Assembly (NCBI GenBank): GCA_024637095.1
Contig: JAGXFV010000034.1
Span: 124,001-188,000 of the forward strand
DNA length: 64,000 nt
Direction: 5' to 3'
Source of the DNA: Actinomycetes bacterium
GTDB taxonomy: Bacteria > Actinomycetota > Thermoleophilia > RBG-16-64-13
Part shown: positions 55,122 to 63,751 of the stretch, in pieces
Numbering within the stretch: the first letter of the stretch is position 1
Layout: each line of letters starts with the position of its first letter
The notes under the pieces: model-generated
What the model saw: the letters and a program-made list of their open reading frames with translations, nothing else
Databases searched by the model: none
Told to the model about the DNA's origin: nothing
Position numbers and translations under genes: made by a program

Positions 55122-56072
55122 GTGAATCCTCCTTCGGCCGAACTCCTGGCCCGCCTGCGCGCCGTTCCCGAGCTTCGGGTGTGGCCCGGGGCCCCGCTTG
55201 CGCCTTTCACTACTTTCGGCTCAGGAGGCCGGGCCAAAGTCTTGCTCACCCCGGAGGATCCGGAGTCGTTGGTCGAGGCTCTGGCCATCCTGCGCGACGC
55301 CGAGATGAGCTGGTCGGTGCTGGGCGCCGGTTCGAACGTGCTGGTGGCCGATCAGGGATATCCCGGGGCGGTGATCAGCCTCGGCCGCGAATTTGCATAT
55401 CTGCAAGAGGACCATCCCCATCCGGCTTTGGTGGTGGGGGCCGGGCTTTCTCTTCCCCGTCTCGCGGTGCAGGCCGCGGACCGGGGGCTGTGCGGACTCG
55501 AGTTTACCTGCGGCATTCCCGGGAGCGTGGGCGGAGCTGTGGCGATGAACGCCGGGGCGCACGGGGCCAACCTGGAACAGGTGGTGACCGATGTGCAGAT
55601 CGCCGACCCTGAGGGGCTTCACCGCGTAGACGGGCGCGACCTGGAGTGGCGCTACCGCCATTGTGGCCTTCCTCCGGACGCAGTAGTCACGGCCGTTCGC
55701 CTAGAACTCGGGGCAGCCGATAGGCAGGAAATCCTCATCCGGCACCGTACCTTCCAGCAGGCCCGCCGGCGCACTCAGCCGCGCGGGGTCCGCAATTTCG
55801 GCAGTGCTTTCAAGAACCCCGAGGGCGAAGCTGCGGGCCGGCTGCTCGAGTCTGCGGGGCTGAAGGGGATTAGGCGGGGAGGAGCGCAAATCAGCACCGT
55901 GCACGCCAATTTCGTCACCAATGTGGATGACGCTTCCACTCGGGACGCGCTCGACCTCATGACCATCATGCGCGAGTCGGTCTGGGCCAAGCACAGGATA
56001 GCCCTCGATCCGGAGGTCAGACTTCTGGGCGCCATATTTCCCTGGCAGCGGGCCGGGAACCAGGCCAGGTGA
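55122..56072 (+). CDS. murB: UDP-N-acetylenolpyruvoylglucosamine reductase MurB
   Basis: 316 residues. The FAD-binding part has LGAGSNVLVADQGYPG and the family motif GIPGSVGGAVAMNAGAHG. The catalytic serine is probably in NFGSAFKNPEG, and NFVTNVDDAST lies near the end. It reduces the enolpyruvyl group to make UDP-MurNAc. GTG 55122, 7 nt after the murC stop, was chosen; a frame-open extension back to 55074 would overlap murC without homology. It ends in the ftsQ start (GTGA). Confidence 0.94.
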   Translation: MNPPSAELLARLRAVPELRVWPGAPLAPFTTFGSGGRAKVLLTPEDPESLVEALAILRDAEMSWSVLGAGSNVLVADQGYPGAVISLGREFAYLQEDHPHPALVVGAGLSLPRLAVQAADRGLCGLEFTCGIPGSVGGAVAMNAGAHGANLEQVVTDVQIADPEGLHRVDGRDLEWRYRHCGLPPDAVVTAVRLELGAADRQEILIRHRTFQQARRRTQPRGVRNFGSAFKNPEGEAAGRLLESAGLKGIRRGGAQISTVHANFVTNVDDASTRDALDLMTIMRESVWAKHRIALDPEVRLLGAIFPWQRAGNQAR

Positions 56073-56905
56073 TTGGCACAACGACAAAGGCGGCCGATGG
56101 AGGCACGGCGGGACGGCCGACTACGGTCTCTTCTGGAAGCGCAGCGACTGTCGGCGGGCGGTTCAGGCGGCACATTCTTGGCTGGTGGAGCCTGATGGTG
56201 CTGTTGGTCGCCATCGCCGCCGTGTTGGGCTTTCTCTGGCTGCGCTCATCCGACGTGTTCGCCTTGGAGGAGCTGGCCCTGCCCGAACCCCGTTACGTCG
56301 CCCCGGAAGAAGTTAGCGAGGTGTTGGCCCCCTACGCCCACGAGAGCCTTCTGGCTTTGCCCCTGGAGGAGATCCGCTCCCGGCTCGAGGCGATACCCTA
56401 CGTGCGCACGGCTTCATTGCACCGCGGCCTGCCTCATTCACTGCGGGTTGAGCTTGAAGAACACGAGCCTTGGGCCCGCGTCAGGGGCAAGGAAGGGGAC
56501 TGGTTGGTGGCGGCGGACGGGACCATCCTGGAGAAACTCGGCGGGGAGAACGGTTCGTCGGCAGAAGAACCCAGTGCGATGCCTTTGCTGGTGCCTGCGG
56601 AGCCCACCCAGTTGCAGGTCGGGCGGCACGTGAGCGAGCTGGTGCTGAGTTCGCTCGAGGCAATTCGCGGTTTGGAGGCGAACTGGCCGGCGGACTACCC
56701 GGTGAAGAGGGTGACGGTCACGGCCGGGGGCGATCTCTCGGTGTGGTTGGAATCGGGCACCGAGTTGAGGCTGGGCGAACCCAGTGAGGTGGAGTCAAAG
56801 TTGACTGTCGCCCGGGAGATTATGAAGGTGTACTCGAGGGACGGAGGAACTCCGGCCTACATCGACGTGCAGTTGCCTTCACGCCCGGTGGCAAAGGCTA
56901 GATAA
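56069..56905 (+). CDS. ftsQ: Division protein FtsQ/DivIB
   Basis: 278 residues. A Ser/Thr/Gly-rich cytoplasmic tail precedes one membrane segment (about 38-58), a POTRA domain (about 61-130, with LLALPLEEIRSRLEAIPYV), and the FtsQ beta domain (EEHEPWARVRGKEGDWLVAADG). It recruits FtsL/FtsB and FtsW/FtsI to the septum. The GTG overlaps the murB stop. No ftsA follows; ftsZ is next after 151 bp. Confidence 0.92.
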   Translation: MIGTTTKAADGGTAGRPTTVSSGSAATVGGRFRRHILGWWSLMVLLVAIAAVLGFLWLRSSDVFALEELALPEPRYVAPEEVSEVLAPYAHESLLALPLEEIRSRLEAIPYVRTASLHRGLPHSLRVELEEHEPWARVRGKEGDWLVAADGTILEKLGGENGSSAEEPSAMPLLVPAEPTQLQVGRHVSELVLSSLEAIRGLEANWPADYPVKRVTVTAGGDLSVWLESGTELRLGEPSEVESKLTVAREIMKVYSRDGGTPAYIDVQLPSRPVAKAR

Positions 56906-57056
56906 AAGGTGATATCGTCGCGAGTAAGGCTCAACCCTGAGTTGGCTCTTTCCGACAAAGGCTAAAGCAAAGGTTTAAGGTTCGGAGTTTTGCGGTCGGG
57001 GATTGGCTCACGCAGCCGTCCACGGATGTAGACCTCGAGGGAGGTAGACGGACATC
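56906..57056 (+). promoter_or_regulatory. ftsZ upstream region
   Basis: A 151-bp gap, long for this compact cluster and AT-richer than its surroundings, so an ftsZ promoter probably lies here. TTGGCT (56942-56947) followed 15 bp later by TAAAGC (56963-56968) is the best candidate but is weak. GAGGGAGGTAG before ATG 57057 is a strong ribosome-binding site. Confidence 0.4.
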
Positions 57057-58130
57057 ATGAATGACACCGGCTCGAGTTACCTCGCCGTCATAAAGGTCGT
57101 CGGCGTGGGAGGTGGCGGCACCAACGCGGTCAACCGAATGGTCGACGCCGGCCTGAAAGGTGTCGAGTTCATCGCGGTGAACACCGACGCTCAGGCTCTG
57201 CTGATGTGCGACGCCGACGTAAAGATCCATATCGGGGGCAAAATCACCCGCGGTTTGGGTGCGGGCGCCAACCCTGAGGTGGGACGCGAAGCCGCGGAGG
57301 AAAACCGGGACGAATTACGCGAAGCGCTCAAGGGTGCGGACATGGTTTTCGTGACCGCGGGCAAGGGCGGTGGCACCGGCACAGGTGCGGCACCGGTCAT
57401 TGCCGAGATCGCCAGGGAGTTAGGCGCGCTGACCGTGGGCGTGGTCACCAAGCCCTTCACCTTCGAAGGCCGCAAGCGAGGCGCCCAAGCCGAGGGCGGC
57501 ATCGAGGCCCTCTCCCGCAAGGTCGACACTCTGATCATTATCCCGAACGACCGGCTGCTGCAGGTGGTCGAGCGCCGCACCTCGATCATAGAGGCTTTCA
57601 AGGTGGCGGACGACGTGCTGCGTCAGGGGGTCCAGGGGATCACCGACTTGATCACCGTGCCCGGACTGATCAATCTGGACTTCGCCGATGTGCGCACGAT
57701 CATGCGCAACGCCGGCTCGGCGCTGATGGGAATCGGCGTGGCGAGCGGCGAGAATCGAGGTACGGAAGCGGCCCGGGCGGCCATCTCCTCGCCGCTGCTG
57801 GAATCGTCCATCGAGGGGGCCACCGGCATCCTGCTCAACATCACCGGCGGCGACAGCATGGGCCTCTTCGAGGTCAACGAGGCGGCGGAGGTCATCTCGG
57901 GCGCTGCGGACGGCGAGGCCAACGTCATCTTCGGCGCGGTGATCGACCCCGACCTCAAGGACGAGATGCGCGTCACAGTGATCGCGACCGGTTTCGACCG
58001 CCGGCACGTGGAGCGCGAACCCGGGAGTGAAGAGTTGGAGACCGGAGCGCCCGCGCCGGCGGAGCCCGAGGCCTTTGAGATGAACGAGGACATCCTGGAG
58101 ATCCCCTCGTTCCTGCGCGACCGCGACTAA
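57057..58130 (+). CDS. ftsZ: Cell division GTPase FtsZ
   Basis: 357 residues. [16 protein letters not shown] opens the GTPase domain, and the tubulin signature GKGGGTGTG is at 102-110. [11 protein letters not shown] carries the T7-loop region. The C-terminal linker is short, and the conserved partner-binding peptide [12 protein letters not shown] ends the protein. It forms the Z-ring; with no ftsA here, SepF (59.8 kb) is the likely membrane anchor, as established in other actinobacteria. Confidence 0.97.
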   Translation: MNDTGSSYLAVIKVVGVGGGGTNAVNRMVDAGLKGVEFIAVNTDAQALLMCDADVKIHIGGKITRGLGAGANPEVGREAAEENRDELREALKGADMVFVTAGKGGGTGTGAAPVIAEIARELGALTVGVVTKPFTFEGRKRGAQAEGGIEALSRKVDTLIIIPNDRLLQVVERRTSIIEAFKVADDVLRQGVQGITDLITVPGLINLDFADVRTIMRNAGSALMGIGVASGENRGTEAARAAISSPLLESSIEGATGILLNITGGDSMGLFEVNEAAEVISGAADGEANVIFGAVIDPDLKDEMRVTVIATGFDRRHVEREPGSEELETGAPAPAEPEAFEMNEDILEIPSFLRDRD

Positions 58131-58137
58131 CCAAACC

Positions 58138-59031
58138 GTGGATGGGCAGAGGCCCGGGATAAACCCGTCCGGTGGCACGCCGCCCGACGAGGCCACTGCC
58201 GGGAGCGTCTTGGCGGCATTGGACCGGTCCCTGAAGGATAGCTGCGGGGGGCGGCTGGTGCTGGAGATCTCTGCAGGAGTTCCCCTGCTTCTCGCGCGGC
58301 TCCCGGCAAAGCTACGCGTGGCTTTCACCACGCGACTTGGCGGGGTGAGCGACCCTCCCTACGCCGGCCTAGATCTCAGCGCCAAAACCGGTGACCAAGC
58401 TGGGGCGGTTGGGGAAAACCTGGCTCGCCTGCGCCGTGCGCTCGAGCGGGTTGACGACGAAGCCGAGCGCACCGCCATGCACTCCGCCATAACCCTGATC
58501 TCGCCAAGCCAGGTTCACGGCACGCGGGTGGTCGGCGCCGCCGAGCACCGGGTTGAGGGGGTCGAGGCCGACGGCCTGGTGCTCCATCCCGACCTGGACC
58601 GGGGTACGGCCGCTTTGCTGCTCTTCGCGGACTGCGTCCCCGTGGTCCTGGTGGGAGAGGTCGACGCAGCCGTTGTCCATGCGGGCTGGCGCGGGCTGCT
58701 CGAAGGCGTGATCCAACAGGGAGCGCGGGCCATGACCGGGCCGCCGGCCCTGGCCTTTGTCGGACCCAGCATCGGGCCCTGCTGCTATGAGGTGGGGGAG
58801 GAGCTGAGGCAGTTGTTTGCCAAGCGCTACGGCGGCGGAACCGTGAATGGCGACCGCCTCGACCTGTGGGGCGCCGCCGAAGCCGCGCTGGGCGAGATCG
58901 GGGTCCCGCGGGGCAACGTGGTCAACCCTCGCCTTTGCACCTCGTGCCAAACCGAGCTCTTCTACTCACACCGCCGCGAGGGCCCCCGGACCGGTCGCCA
59001 GGGGGCGCTGGCCTGGTGGAGCGGGACATGA
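58138..59031 (+). CDS. pgeF: PgeF/YfiH-type laccase-domain protein
   Basis: 297 residues. After a 55-residue N-terminal extension the family core has TTRLGGVSDPPYAGLDLS, SQVHGTRV, ADCVPVVL, HAGWRGLLEG and GPCCYEVG, containing the zinc-binding Cys and His residues. Members were called polyphenol oxidases but are now linked to purine nucleoside cleavage and to correcting peptidoglycan precursor errors. The place after ftsZ is common. GTG 58138 is 7 nt after the ftsZ stop. Its stop overlaps yggS. Confidence 0.88.
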   Translation: MDGQRPGINPSGGTPPDEATAGSVLAALDRSLKDSCGGRLVLEISAGVPLLLARLPAKLRVAFTTRLGGVSDPPYAGLDLSAKTGDQAGAVGENLARLRRALERVDDEAERTAMHSAITLISPSQVHGTRVVGAAEHRVEGVEADGLVLHPDLDRGTAALLLFADCVPVVLVGEVDAAVVHAGWRGLLEGVIQQGARAMTGPPALAFVGPSIGPCCYEVGEELRQLFAKRYGGGTVNGDRLDLWGAAEAALGEIGVPRGNVVNPRLCTSCQTELFYSHRREGPRTGRQGALAWWSGT

Positions 59032-59741
59032 CCCCTCCGCGGGAAGGACTTTCGAAGCTGTCCAGCGAAAAGGTACGGAACAACCTGTGCCGAGTGGAGG
59101 AACGCATCGCGGCGGCCTGCGCCCGGGCGGGTCGCCCGCCGGGCGAAGTCCGTCTGCTTGCGGCGACGAAGTACGTGGCCCCGGAGCAGATGGCCGTGCT
59201 AGTCGAGGCGGGCATCCGGCTGGTGGGCGAGAACCGGGCGGAGGACTTGGAGGAAAAGTGGACGGCTTATGGGGACGCCTTTGAGTGGCACTTCATCGGT
59301 CATCTGCAAAGACGTAAGGCGAAGCGGGTCGTGGAAAAGGTGAGGCTGATTCATTCCCTGGAGACGATCACACTAATGGAGGAGCTCGATAAGCGGTCGA
59401 AGGAGTCTGCGGTGGAGGCTCTGGTGGAGGTTAACGTGAGTGGGGAGCAAAGCAAATATGGTATGCTTCCGGCCGATGTAGAGGCCTTCCTGGAGCAGGC
59501 GTCAGGCTATGACCAGGTTCGCATCTCCGGCTTTATGACAATGGCCCCTCTGGTGCACGACCCGGAGCAGGCACGGCCGGTTTTTCGTGCCTTGCGCGAG
59601 CTGAAGGATCGGCTCGCCCCCGCATTCGCCTCCCGATTTTCCCTCACTGAGCTCTCCATGGGGATGAGTAACGACTACGAGGTGGCGGTCGAGGAGGGGG
59701 CAACCATCGTGCGGGTGGGAAGCGCTCTCTTCGCTGACTAA
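59028..59741 (+). CDS. YggS-type pyridoxal phosphate homeostasis protein
   Basis: 237 residues with the alanine racemase-like PLP barrel. LLAATKYVAPEQM contains the PLP lysine, and GENRAEDLEEKW, WHFIGHLQRRKAK, VNVSGEQSKYGM and SMGMSNDYEVAVEEGATIVRVG are family motifs. Members bind PLP without known catalysis and balance vitamin B6 and amino acid pools. ATG 59028 overlaps the pgeF stop (ATGA). The sepF gene follows after 10 nt. Confidence 0.92.
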   Translation: MTPPREGLSKLSSEKVRNNLCRVEERIAAACARAGRPPGEVRLLAATKYVAPEQMAVLVEAGIRLVGENRAEDLEEKWTAYGDAFEWHFIGHLQRRKAKRVVEKVRLIHSLETITLMEELDKRSKESAVEALVEVNVSGEQSKYGMLPADVEAFLEQASGYDQVRISGFMTMAPLVHDPEQARPVFRALRELKDRLAPAFASRFSLTELSMGMSNDYEVAVEEGATIVRVGSALFAD

Positions 59742-59751
59742 GGAGGATCGG

Positions 59752-60315
59752 ATGGCCCTGGGCGATATCTGGCACAAGACGTTGGTCTACTTCGGCATTG
59801 CCGAAGAGGACGACGAACTGTACGAAGAGGAGACTCTCGCCCCTCACGAAGAGCTGGAGCAATCGTACCGGGAGCGGCCGAACGTGAAGAAGGTCGAGCG
59901 GGAATCGCGCGCCAACCGTCGACGCAGCCGGATGACGGACGAGTTCGACGACATCTATTCCGGCGGTGGGGACGACAGCTTCCGCAACCAGCGTACGCAG
60001 ATGATCCGGCCGGTCCCCAAGCAGCGCGAGCCGGAGCCGGTCAAGGTGCATCTGGTCGTGCCCAAGAATTTCAATGACGCCCAACTCATCGCCGACAAGT
60101 TCAAGGCCGACGTTCCGGTGATCCTCAATTTGCAGGGAAGCGAGACGGAGCTGGCCAAGCGGCTGATCGACTTCGCCAGCGGGCTGACCTACGCCCTAAA
60201 CGGGGGAATGCAGCGGGTGGCCGACAAGGTCTTCTTGCTCACGCCGAAGAATGTCGAGGTATCGGCGGAAGAGCGGCAGCGGCTGGTGGAGAAGGGTTTC
60301 TTCAACCAGTTCTAA
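59752..60315 (+). CDS. sepF: Cell division protein SepF
   Basis: 187 residues. A short amphipathic N-terminal helix (MALGDIWHKTLVYFGI) suits membrane binding. A charged, probably disordered linker (about 20-95) and the SepF domain (about 98-185, with VVPKNFNDAQLIADKF and RLIDFASGLTYALNGGMQRV) follow. It anchors FtsZ at the membrane and curves it at the septum. AAGGAGG before the ATG is a strong ribosome-binding site. Confidence 0.94.
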   Translation: MALGDIWHKTLVYFGIAEEDDELYEEETLAPHEELEQSYRERPNVKKVERESRANRRRSRMTDEFDDIYSGGGDDSFRNQRTQMIRPVPKQREPEPVKVHLVVPKNFNDAQLIADKFKADVPVILNLQGSETELAKRLIDFASGLTYALNGGMQRVADKVFLLTPKNVEVSAEERQRLVEKGFFNQF

Positions 60316-60380
60316 CCCATGATTTGCCCCAGGGGCGCGGCCCGCGGTCCAATGGGTGAGACTAGGAGGCGGGCGCGCAG

Positions 60381-61184
60381 TTGACCACCACTGTGGGGAT
60401 CATAGGGGCGGGGAACATGGGTTTGGCCCTGGCCCGCGGCCTGCTTCTCACCAAGGAGGCGGAGCTGCGTCTCACGGTCTACGACAAGGTCGCCGAGCGG
60501 TCGGAGTCGCTTGCCCGCGCCGCCGACGGTCAGGTTGATGTGGCGTCTTCGGCCCCGGAACTCATCCGCGGCGCCGAGGTGATCATCCTCTCGGTCAAGC
60601 CTCAGGATCTGGAGGCCATGCTCGCCGAACTGCATCCTGAGCTCGGCCACGAGAAGACCCTGGTGTCGGTCGCGGCAGGTCTCCAACTCGAGCGCCTTCG
60701 CGCGGCCGCCGGTCCCGAGCCTGTCCTCTTTCGTCTGATGCCCAACCTGGCCGTGGCTTCGGGGTTGGGAGTCGTGGCTGTCGCTTACGAAGACGCTACG
60801 CCGTCCGAGGCGGTCGGCGGTCTTCTGACGCTTCTCGAGGGATTGGGCGCGGTTTCGGTGCTGCCGGAATCCCAGTTCGATGCGGTCACCGCGGTGGCCG
60901 CCAGTGGACCGGCCATGCTTGCGCTGGTTCTCGAGGGACTCGAGGACGGGGGGGTTGGCGTCGGGCTGCCCCGTTCGGTCGCCCGGCTGTTCGTTCAGCA
61001 GATGGCCCTCGGCACCGCTCGAACCCTGCTCGATAATTCGGAAGGCCCCGCAGCGCTCAAGGATCGGGTAACCTCTCCTGCCGGAACGACCATCGCCGGT
61101 CTGGCCGTACTCGAAGACCGGGGCGTACGGGGTGCCATGCTTCAGGCGGTGCGCGCCGCCGAGCGGCGGGCAGCCGAGCTCTAA
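60381..61184 (+). CDS. proC: Pyrroline-5-carboxylate reductase
   Basis: 267 residues. The Rossmann motif is GIIGAGNMGLALARGL. FRLMPNLAVASGLGV and the helical dimerisation domain with TSPAGTTIAGLAVLEDRGV are conserved. It makes proline and completes the route whose first genes, proB and proA, lie at 32-34 kb. TTG 60381 with an AGGAGG box about 10 nt upstream was chosen. Confidence 0.95.
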   Translation: MTTTVGIIGAGNMGLALARGLLLTKEAELRLTVYDKVAERSESLARAADGQVDVASSAPELIRGAEVIILSVKPQDLEAMLAELHPELGHEKTLVSVAAGLQLERLRAAAGPEPVLFRLMPNLAVASGLGVVAVAYEDATPSEAVGGLLTLLEGLGAVSVLPESQFDAVTAVAASGPAMLALVLEGLEDGGVGVGLPRSVARLFVQQMALGTARTLLDNSEGPAALKDRVTSPAGTTIAGLAVLEDRGVRGAMLQAVRAAERRAAEL

Positions 61185-61199
61185 GAGAGGACAGCAAGC

Positions 61200-61451
61200 T
61201 TGATTCAATTGATCTCGTCGATTATTTCGATCTACTACTGGCTGATCATCATCCGGGTGCTGCTATCGTGGTTCCCGTCCCCGAGCAACGACTTTGTGAT
61301 CTCGATCTACGAGTTCCTCTATCAGGCGACCGAGCCCTACCTGGGGCTGTTCCGCCGTTTCATTCCCACCATGGGAGCCGTTGATATTAGTCCGATAGTA
61401 GCCATATTGGTTCTGTTCATGATTAGGAACGCCCTGGTGGGCGCTTTCTAG
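61200..61451 (+). CDS. YggT-family small membrane protein
   Basis: 83 residues with two membrane segments (about 2-24 and 58-80) and the motif LLSWFPSP in the first part, plus YLGLFRRFIPTMGAVDISPIVAI before the second. YggT proteins flank sepF and divIVA in many Gram-positive genomes and are linked to division or osmotic stress. TTG 61200 follows a GAGAGGA box. Its stop codon lies in a short duplicated sequence that also carries the divIVA ribosome-binding site. Confidence 0.88.
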   Translation: MIQLISSIISIYYWLIIIRVLLSWFPSPSNDFVISIYEFLYQATEPYLGLFRRFIPTMGAVDISPIVAILVLFMIRNALVGAF

Positions 61452-61479
61452 AAACAAGAGCCTTCTAGAAACAGGAGGG
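61446..61479 (+). repeat. 17-bp imperfect tandem repeat at the divIVA start
   Basis: TTCTAGAAACAAGAGCC (61446-61462) and TTCTAGAAACAGGAGGG (61463-61479) are adjacent copies. Each includes the palindrome TTCTAGAA. The first holds the yggT stop; the second provides the AGGAGGG box of divIVA. Confidence 0.8.
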
Positions 61480-61482
61480 ATG

Positions 61483-62385
61483 ATGAAGTTGACTCCCCTG
61501 GACATCCGGCACAAGGAATTCCGCCGCGCCGTCAGGGGTTACTCGGACGAGGACGTGGACGTTTTCTTGGACGAGGTTGCCGATGAGTTCGAGCGGGTCT
61601 TTCAGCAGAATGTCGAACTACAGGACCGGCTCGAGCGCCTCGAGCAGCAGGTCCAGCAGTACGAGAGCCTGAGGGAGACGCTACAGAACACGTTGGTCTC
61701 TGCCCAGCAGCAGGCCGACGAAACCAAGGCCAACGCGCACAAGGAAGCCGAGCTGATCCTCAAGGATGCGGAGCTCAAGGGCCGCGACCTGGTCAACCAG
61801 TCCTACACCGATAAGCAAAAGGTGCAGCAGGCCTTGATCCAGCTTCGCCAGATCGAGGAGGACTTCCGCTTCAAGTTCCGCTCCCTGCTGGAAGCCCACC
61901 TGAATTTGCTGACCGAGGACGAGACCTCGGGCGAGCGGGGCGAGTTCCAGCGATTGGTTGCGCAGGTGGAGCGCGATGTGGGCGAGGGTGGAGTTTCCGC
62001 CCAAGCGAAGCGTCAGCCGTCACCGGCCGGGAATCGCGACGCGACGCCGTCCTTCCTTCGTGAGCGTGAATTCAGCGCCCTGGACTCTGACGCCGCCTCG
62101 CCCGTCCCGCCGGCCCCGACCGGCTCGAATCCGCCGTCCGAAGAGGAGGGCGAGGCCGTCTTGCCGTTACCGGAGGCCGGTCCGGAGGATTCAGCAGAGT
62201 CCGAGCCCCTGGAGCCCTTCGATCCGGAGAAGACCGCGGAGGGCCTCGCTGATGAGGAATCCGACGAGAACGGTACCGGTCGCCGCGAGTCCGGGGTGCG
62301 CCGTTTCTTATTCGGCAAGAAGGAACAGGATGAGGAGCCGGAGGACTTTTTCGCGCGCGAGGAGAGTCGCGAGTTCGAGTGGTAA
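61483..62385 (+). CDS. DivIVA-domain protein
   Basis: About 300 residues. The N-terminal DivIVA lipid-binding segment (LTPLDIRHKEFRRAVRGYSDEDVDVFLDEV, about 2-35, shown only in part here) is followed by a long coiled coil (about 35-130). The C-terminal half is acidic, Pro/Glu/Ser-rich and probably disordered. DivIVA marks curved membrane and organises septal or polar growth in actinobacteria (Wag31 type). ATG 61480 and 61483 are both possible; AGGAGGG suits either. It belongs to the sepF-proC-yggT-divIVA group. Confidence 0.9.
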   Translation: MKLTPLDIRHKEFRRAVRGYSDEDVDVFLDEVADEFERVFQQNVELQDRLERLEQQVQQYESLRETLQNTLVSAQQQADETKANAHKEAELILKDAELKGRDLVNQSYTDKQKVQQALIQLRQIEEDFRFKFRSLLEAHLNLLTEDETSGERGEFQRLVAQVERDVGEGGVSAQAKRQPSPAGNRDATPSFLREREFSALDSDAASPVPPAPTGSNPPSEEEGEAVLPLPEAGPEDSAESEPLEPFDPEKTAEGLADEESDENGTGRRESGVRRFLFGKKEQDEEPEDFFAREESREFEW

Positions 62386-62425
62386 CCCTCATGCTCGCCT
62401 CGGAGGCTTTGATCCAGGTGCGCCC

Positions 62426-62734
62426 ATGCACTCGTTGACCCTGAGGTCTTCCGGCGACGGGTTGCTTCTCGGGTTGCGGGTGTCGCCTGGAGCCAAGCAG
62501 ACCCGCATTCAGGGTTTCTACGGTGACCGGCTTAAGGTGAGGGTGGCGGCTCCGCCCGCCGACAACCGCGCCAACCAACTCCTGCTCGCAGCCCTGTCCG
62601 ACTGGCTCGAGTTGCCGCCGGATTACCTGGCCCTTCACTCCGGGCATAATTCCAGAGATAAGGTGGTGCTCGTCAGGGGATTGCCTGCCGACGAGCTTCA
62701 AAAAAGAATGGCGACCTTGGCCGGGAAGGCCTAG
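62426..62734 (+). CDS. DUF167 (YggU-type) small protein
   Basis: 102 residues. RVSPGAKQTRIQGFYGDRLKVRV and APPADNRANQLLLAALSDWL are the DUF167 signatures. The fold is known but the function is not; it commonly lies next to yggT. ATG 62426 was chosen; no clear ribosome-binding site precedes it, and the 41-nt gap after divIVA holds nothing else. Confidence 0.88.
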   Translation: MHSLTLRSSGDGLLLGLRVSPGAKQTRIQGFYGDRLKVRVAAPPADNRANQLLLAALSDWLELPPDYLALHSGHNSRDKVVLVRGLPADELQKRMATLAGKA

Positions 62735-62748
62735 AGGGAGCAAGCCAA

Positions 62749-63105
62749 ATGGACCGAGACAGGATTAAAGGGTCGTTGGAATCCGAGCGAGAGCGGCTCC
62801 AAAAGGAGATTCAGGAGTTCGAGGAGGAGTTCTCTCAGTCGATGGAAGAGGCGACCGAGGAGAACATGTACGACCAGCATATGGCGGACGCGGCCAACCC
62901 CATGCATAACCGCGAGGTGGACCTGTCCCTCGAGGACAACGCCAAACGTATGTTGGAAAAGATAGACCGGGCATTGGAAAAGTTCGAAGAGGACTCCTAC
63001 GGCTCCTGCGACAACTGCGGTCAAGAGATCACCGAAGGCCGTCTGGAAGCGGTTCCCTACGTCAATCTCTGCATCGACTGTGAGCGCAAGCTGGAGCGGG
63101 GGTGA
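62749..63105 (+). CDS. DksA/TraR-type zinc finger protein
   Basis: 118 residues. An N-terminal coiled coil (about 5-50) with acidic residues near its tip precedes a C4 zinc finger with C87DNC90 and C108IDC111. DksA-like proteins reach into the RNA polymerase secondary channel and alter promoter response; many actinobacterial versions (CarD-unrelated) are uncharacterised. The stop overlaps lspA by 4 nt, a common neighbour. Confidence 0.9.
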   Translation: MDRDRIKGSLESERERLQKEIQEFEEEFSQSMEEATEENMYDQHMADAANPMHNREVDLSLEDNAKRMLEKIDRALEKFEEDSYGSCDNCGQEITEGRLEAVPYVNLCIDCERKLERG

Positions 63106-63740
63106 GGGAGGTTGTCGACCGAAGGCCCGTCCTGATCTTGCGGGAGTCGAGCCGGCCTTCTCTCAAATGGATGCTGGCGGGTAGCACTCTCTTCGCGGTG
63201 CTCACCGCCGACCTCGCCTTGAAGGCTCTGGTGCGGGCCCGCCTGGACGTTGGCGTCTTTCACGAATTGCTTCCCGGCGTCGGCCTGCAGCACGTGAAGA
63301 ACACCGGTGTCGCGTTCGGTCTGTTCGCCGGGCAGAGCGTCCTGATCATCGCGGCGCCCTTGATCTCGGTCATCGTGATATTGGCTTACATCGCTCTCGA
63401 GACCCGGACCCGATTGGCGGGACTCGCCGGAGGTTTACTGTTGGGCGGCAGCCTGGGGAATCTGGTGGAGCGCGTTGGCTCGGGCGAAGTCACCGACTTC
63501 ATCCGCCTGCCCCACTGGCCCAACTTCAATTTGGCGGACATGTTCATCGTCGCGGGGGTGGCCCTGGTTGCGGCCGGCATCCTTTTTTCCCCGGCCCAGG
63601 GTGAGGGCGATAGCGAAGGCGGATCTGCGGCGGCGGGCGCCCCGTACGTGCCGCAGGGGCCGGACGGGCCCGCGGCGCCGGCTGACCCCGGGTCGAGCGC
63701 CGGCCCGGCTTCACCAAACAACCCCGATTCTCAAGACTGA
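63102..63740 (+). CDS. lspA: Lipoprotein signal peptidase (signal peptidase II)
   Basis: 212 residues with four membrane segments. The catalytic aspartates are D132 in VTDFIRLP and D146 in NLADMFIV; VKNTGVAFGLF and GGSLGNLVERV are conserved. It removes signal peptides from prolipoproteins. The last 45 residues form a Pro/Gly/Ala/Ser-rich acidic tail not needed by the family. The GTG overlaps the stop of the zinc finger gene. Confidence 0.94.
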   Translation: MREVVDRRPVLILRESSRPSLKWMLAGSTLFAVLTADLALKALVRARLDVGVFHELLPGVGLQHVKNTGVAFGLFAGQSVLIIAAPLISVIVILAYIALETRTRLAGLAGGLLLGGSLGNLVERVGSGEVTDFIRLPHWPNFNLADMFIVAGVALVAAGILFSPAQGEGDSEGGSAAAGAPYVPQGPDGPAAPADPGSSAGPASPNNPDSQD

Positions 63741-63751
63741 TCCGGATCGGA

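Noticed and set aside
56930-56955. Possible hairpin terminator after ftsQ
   Set aside because: Only CAAC/GTTG pairs around a 5-nt loop and no T-run follows, which is too weak to call.
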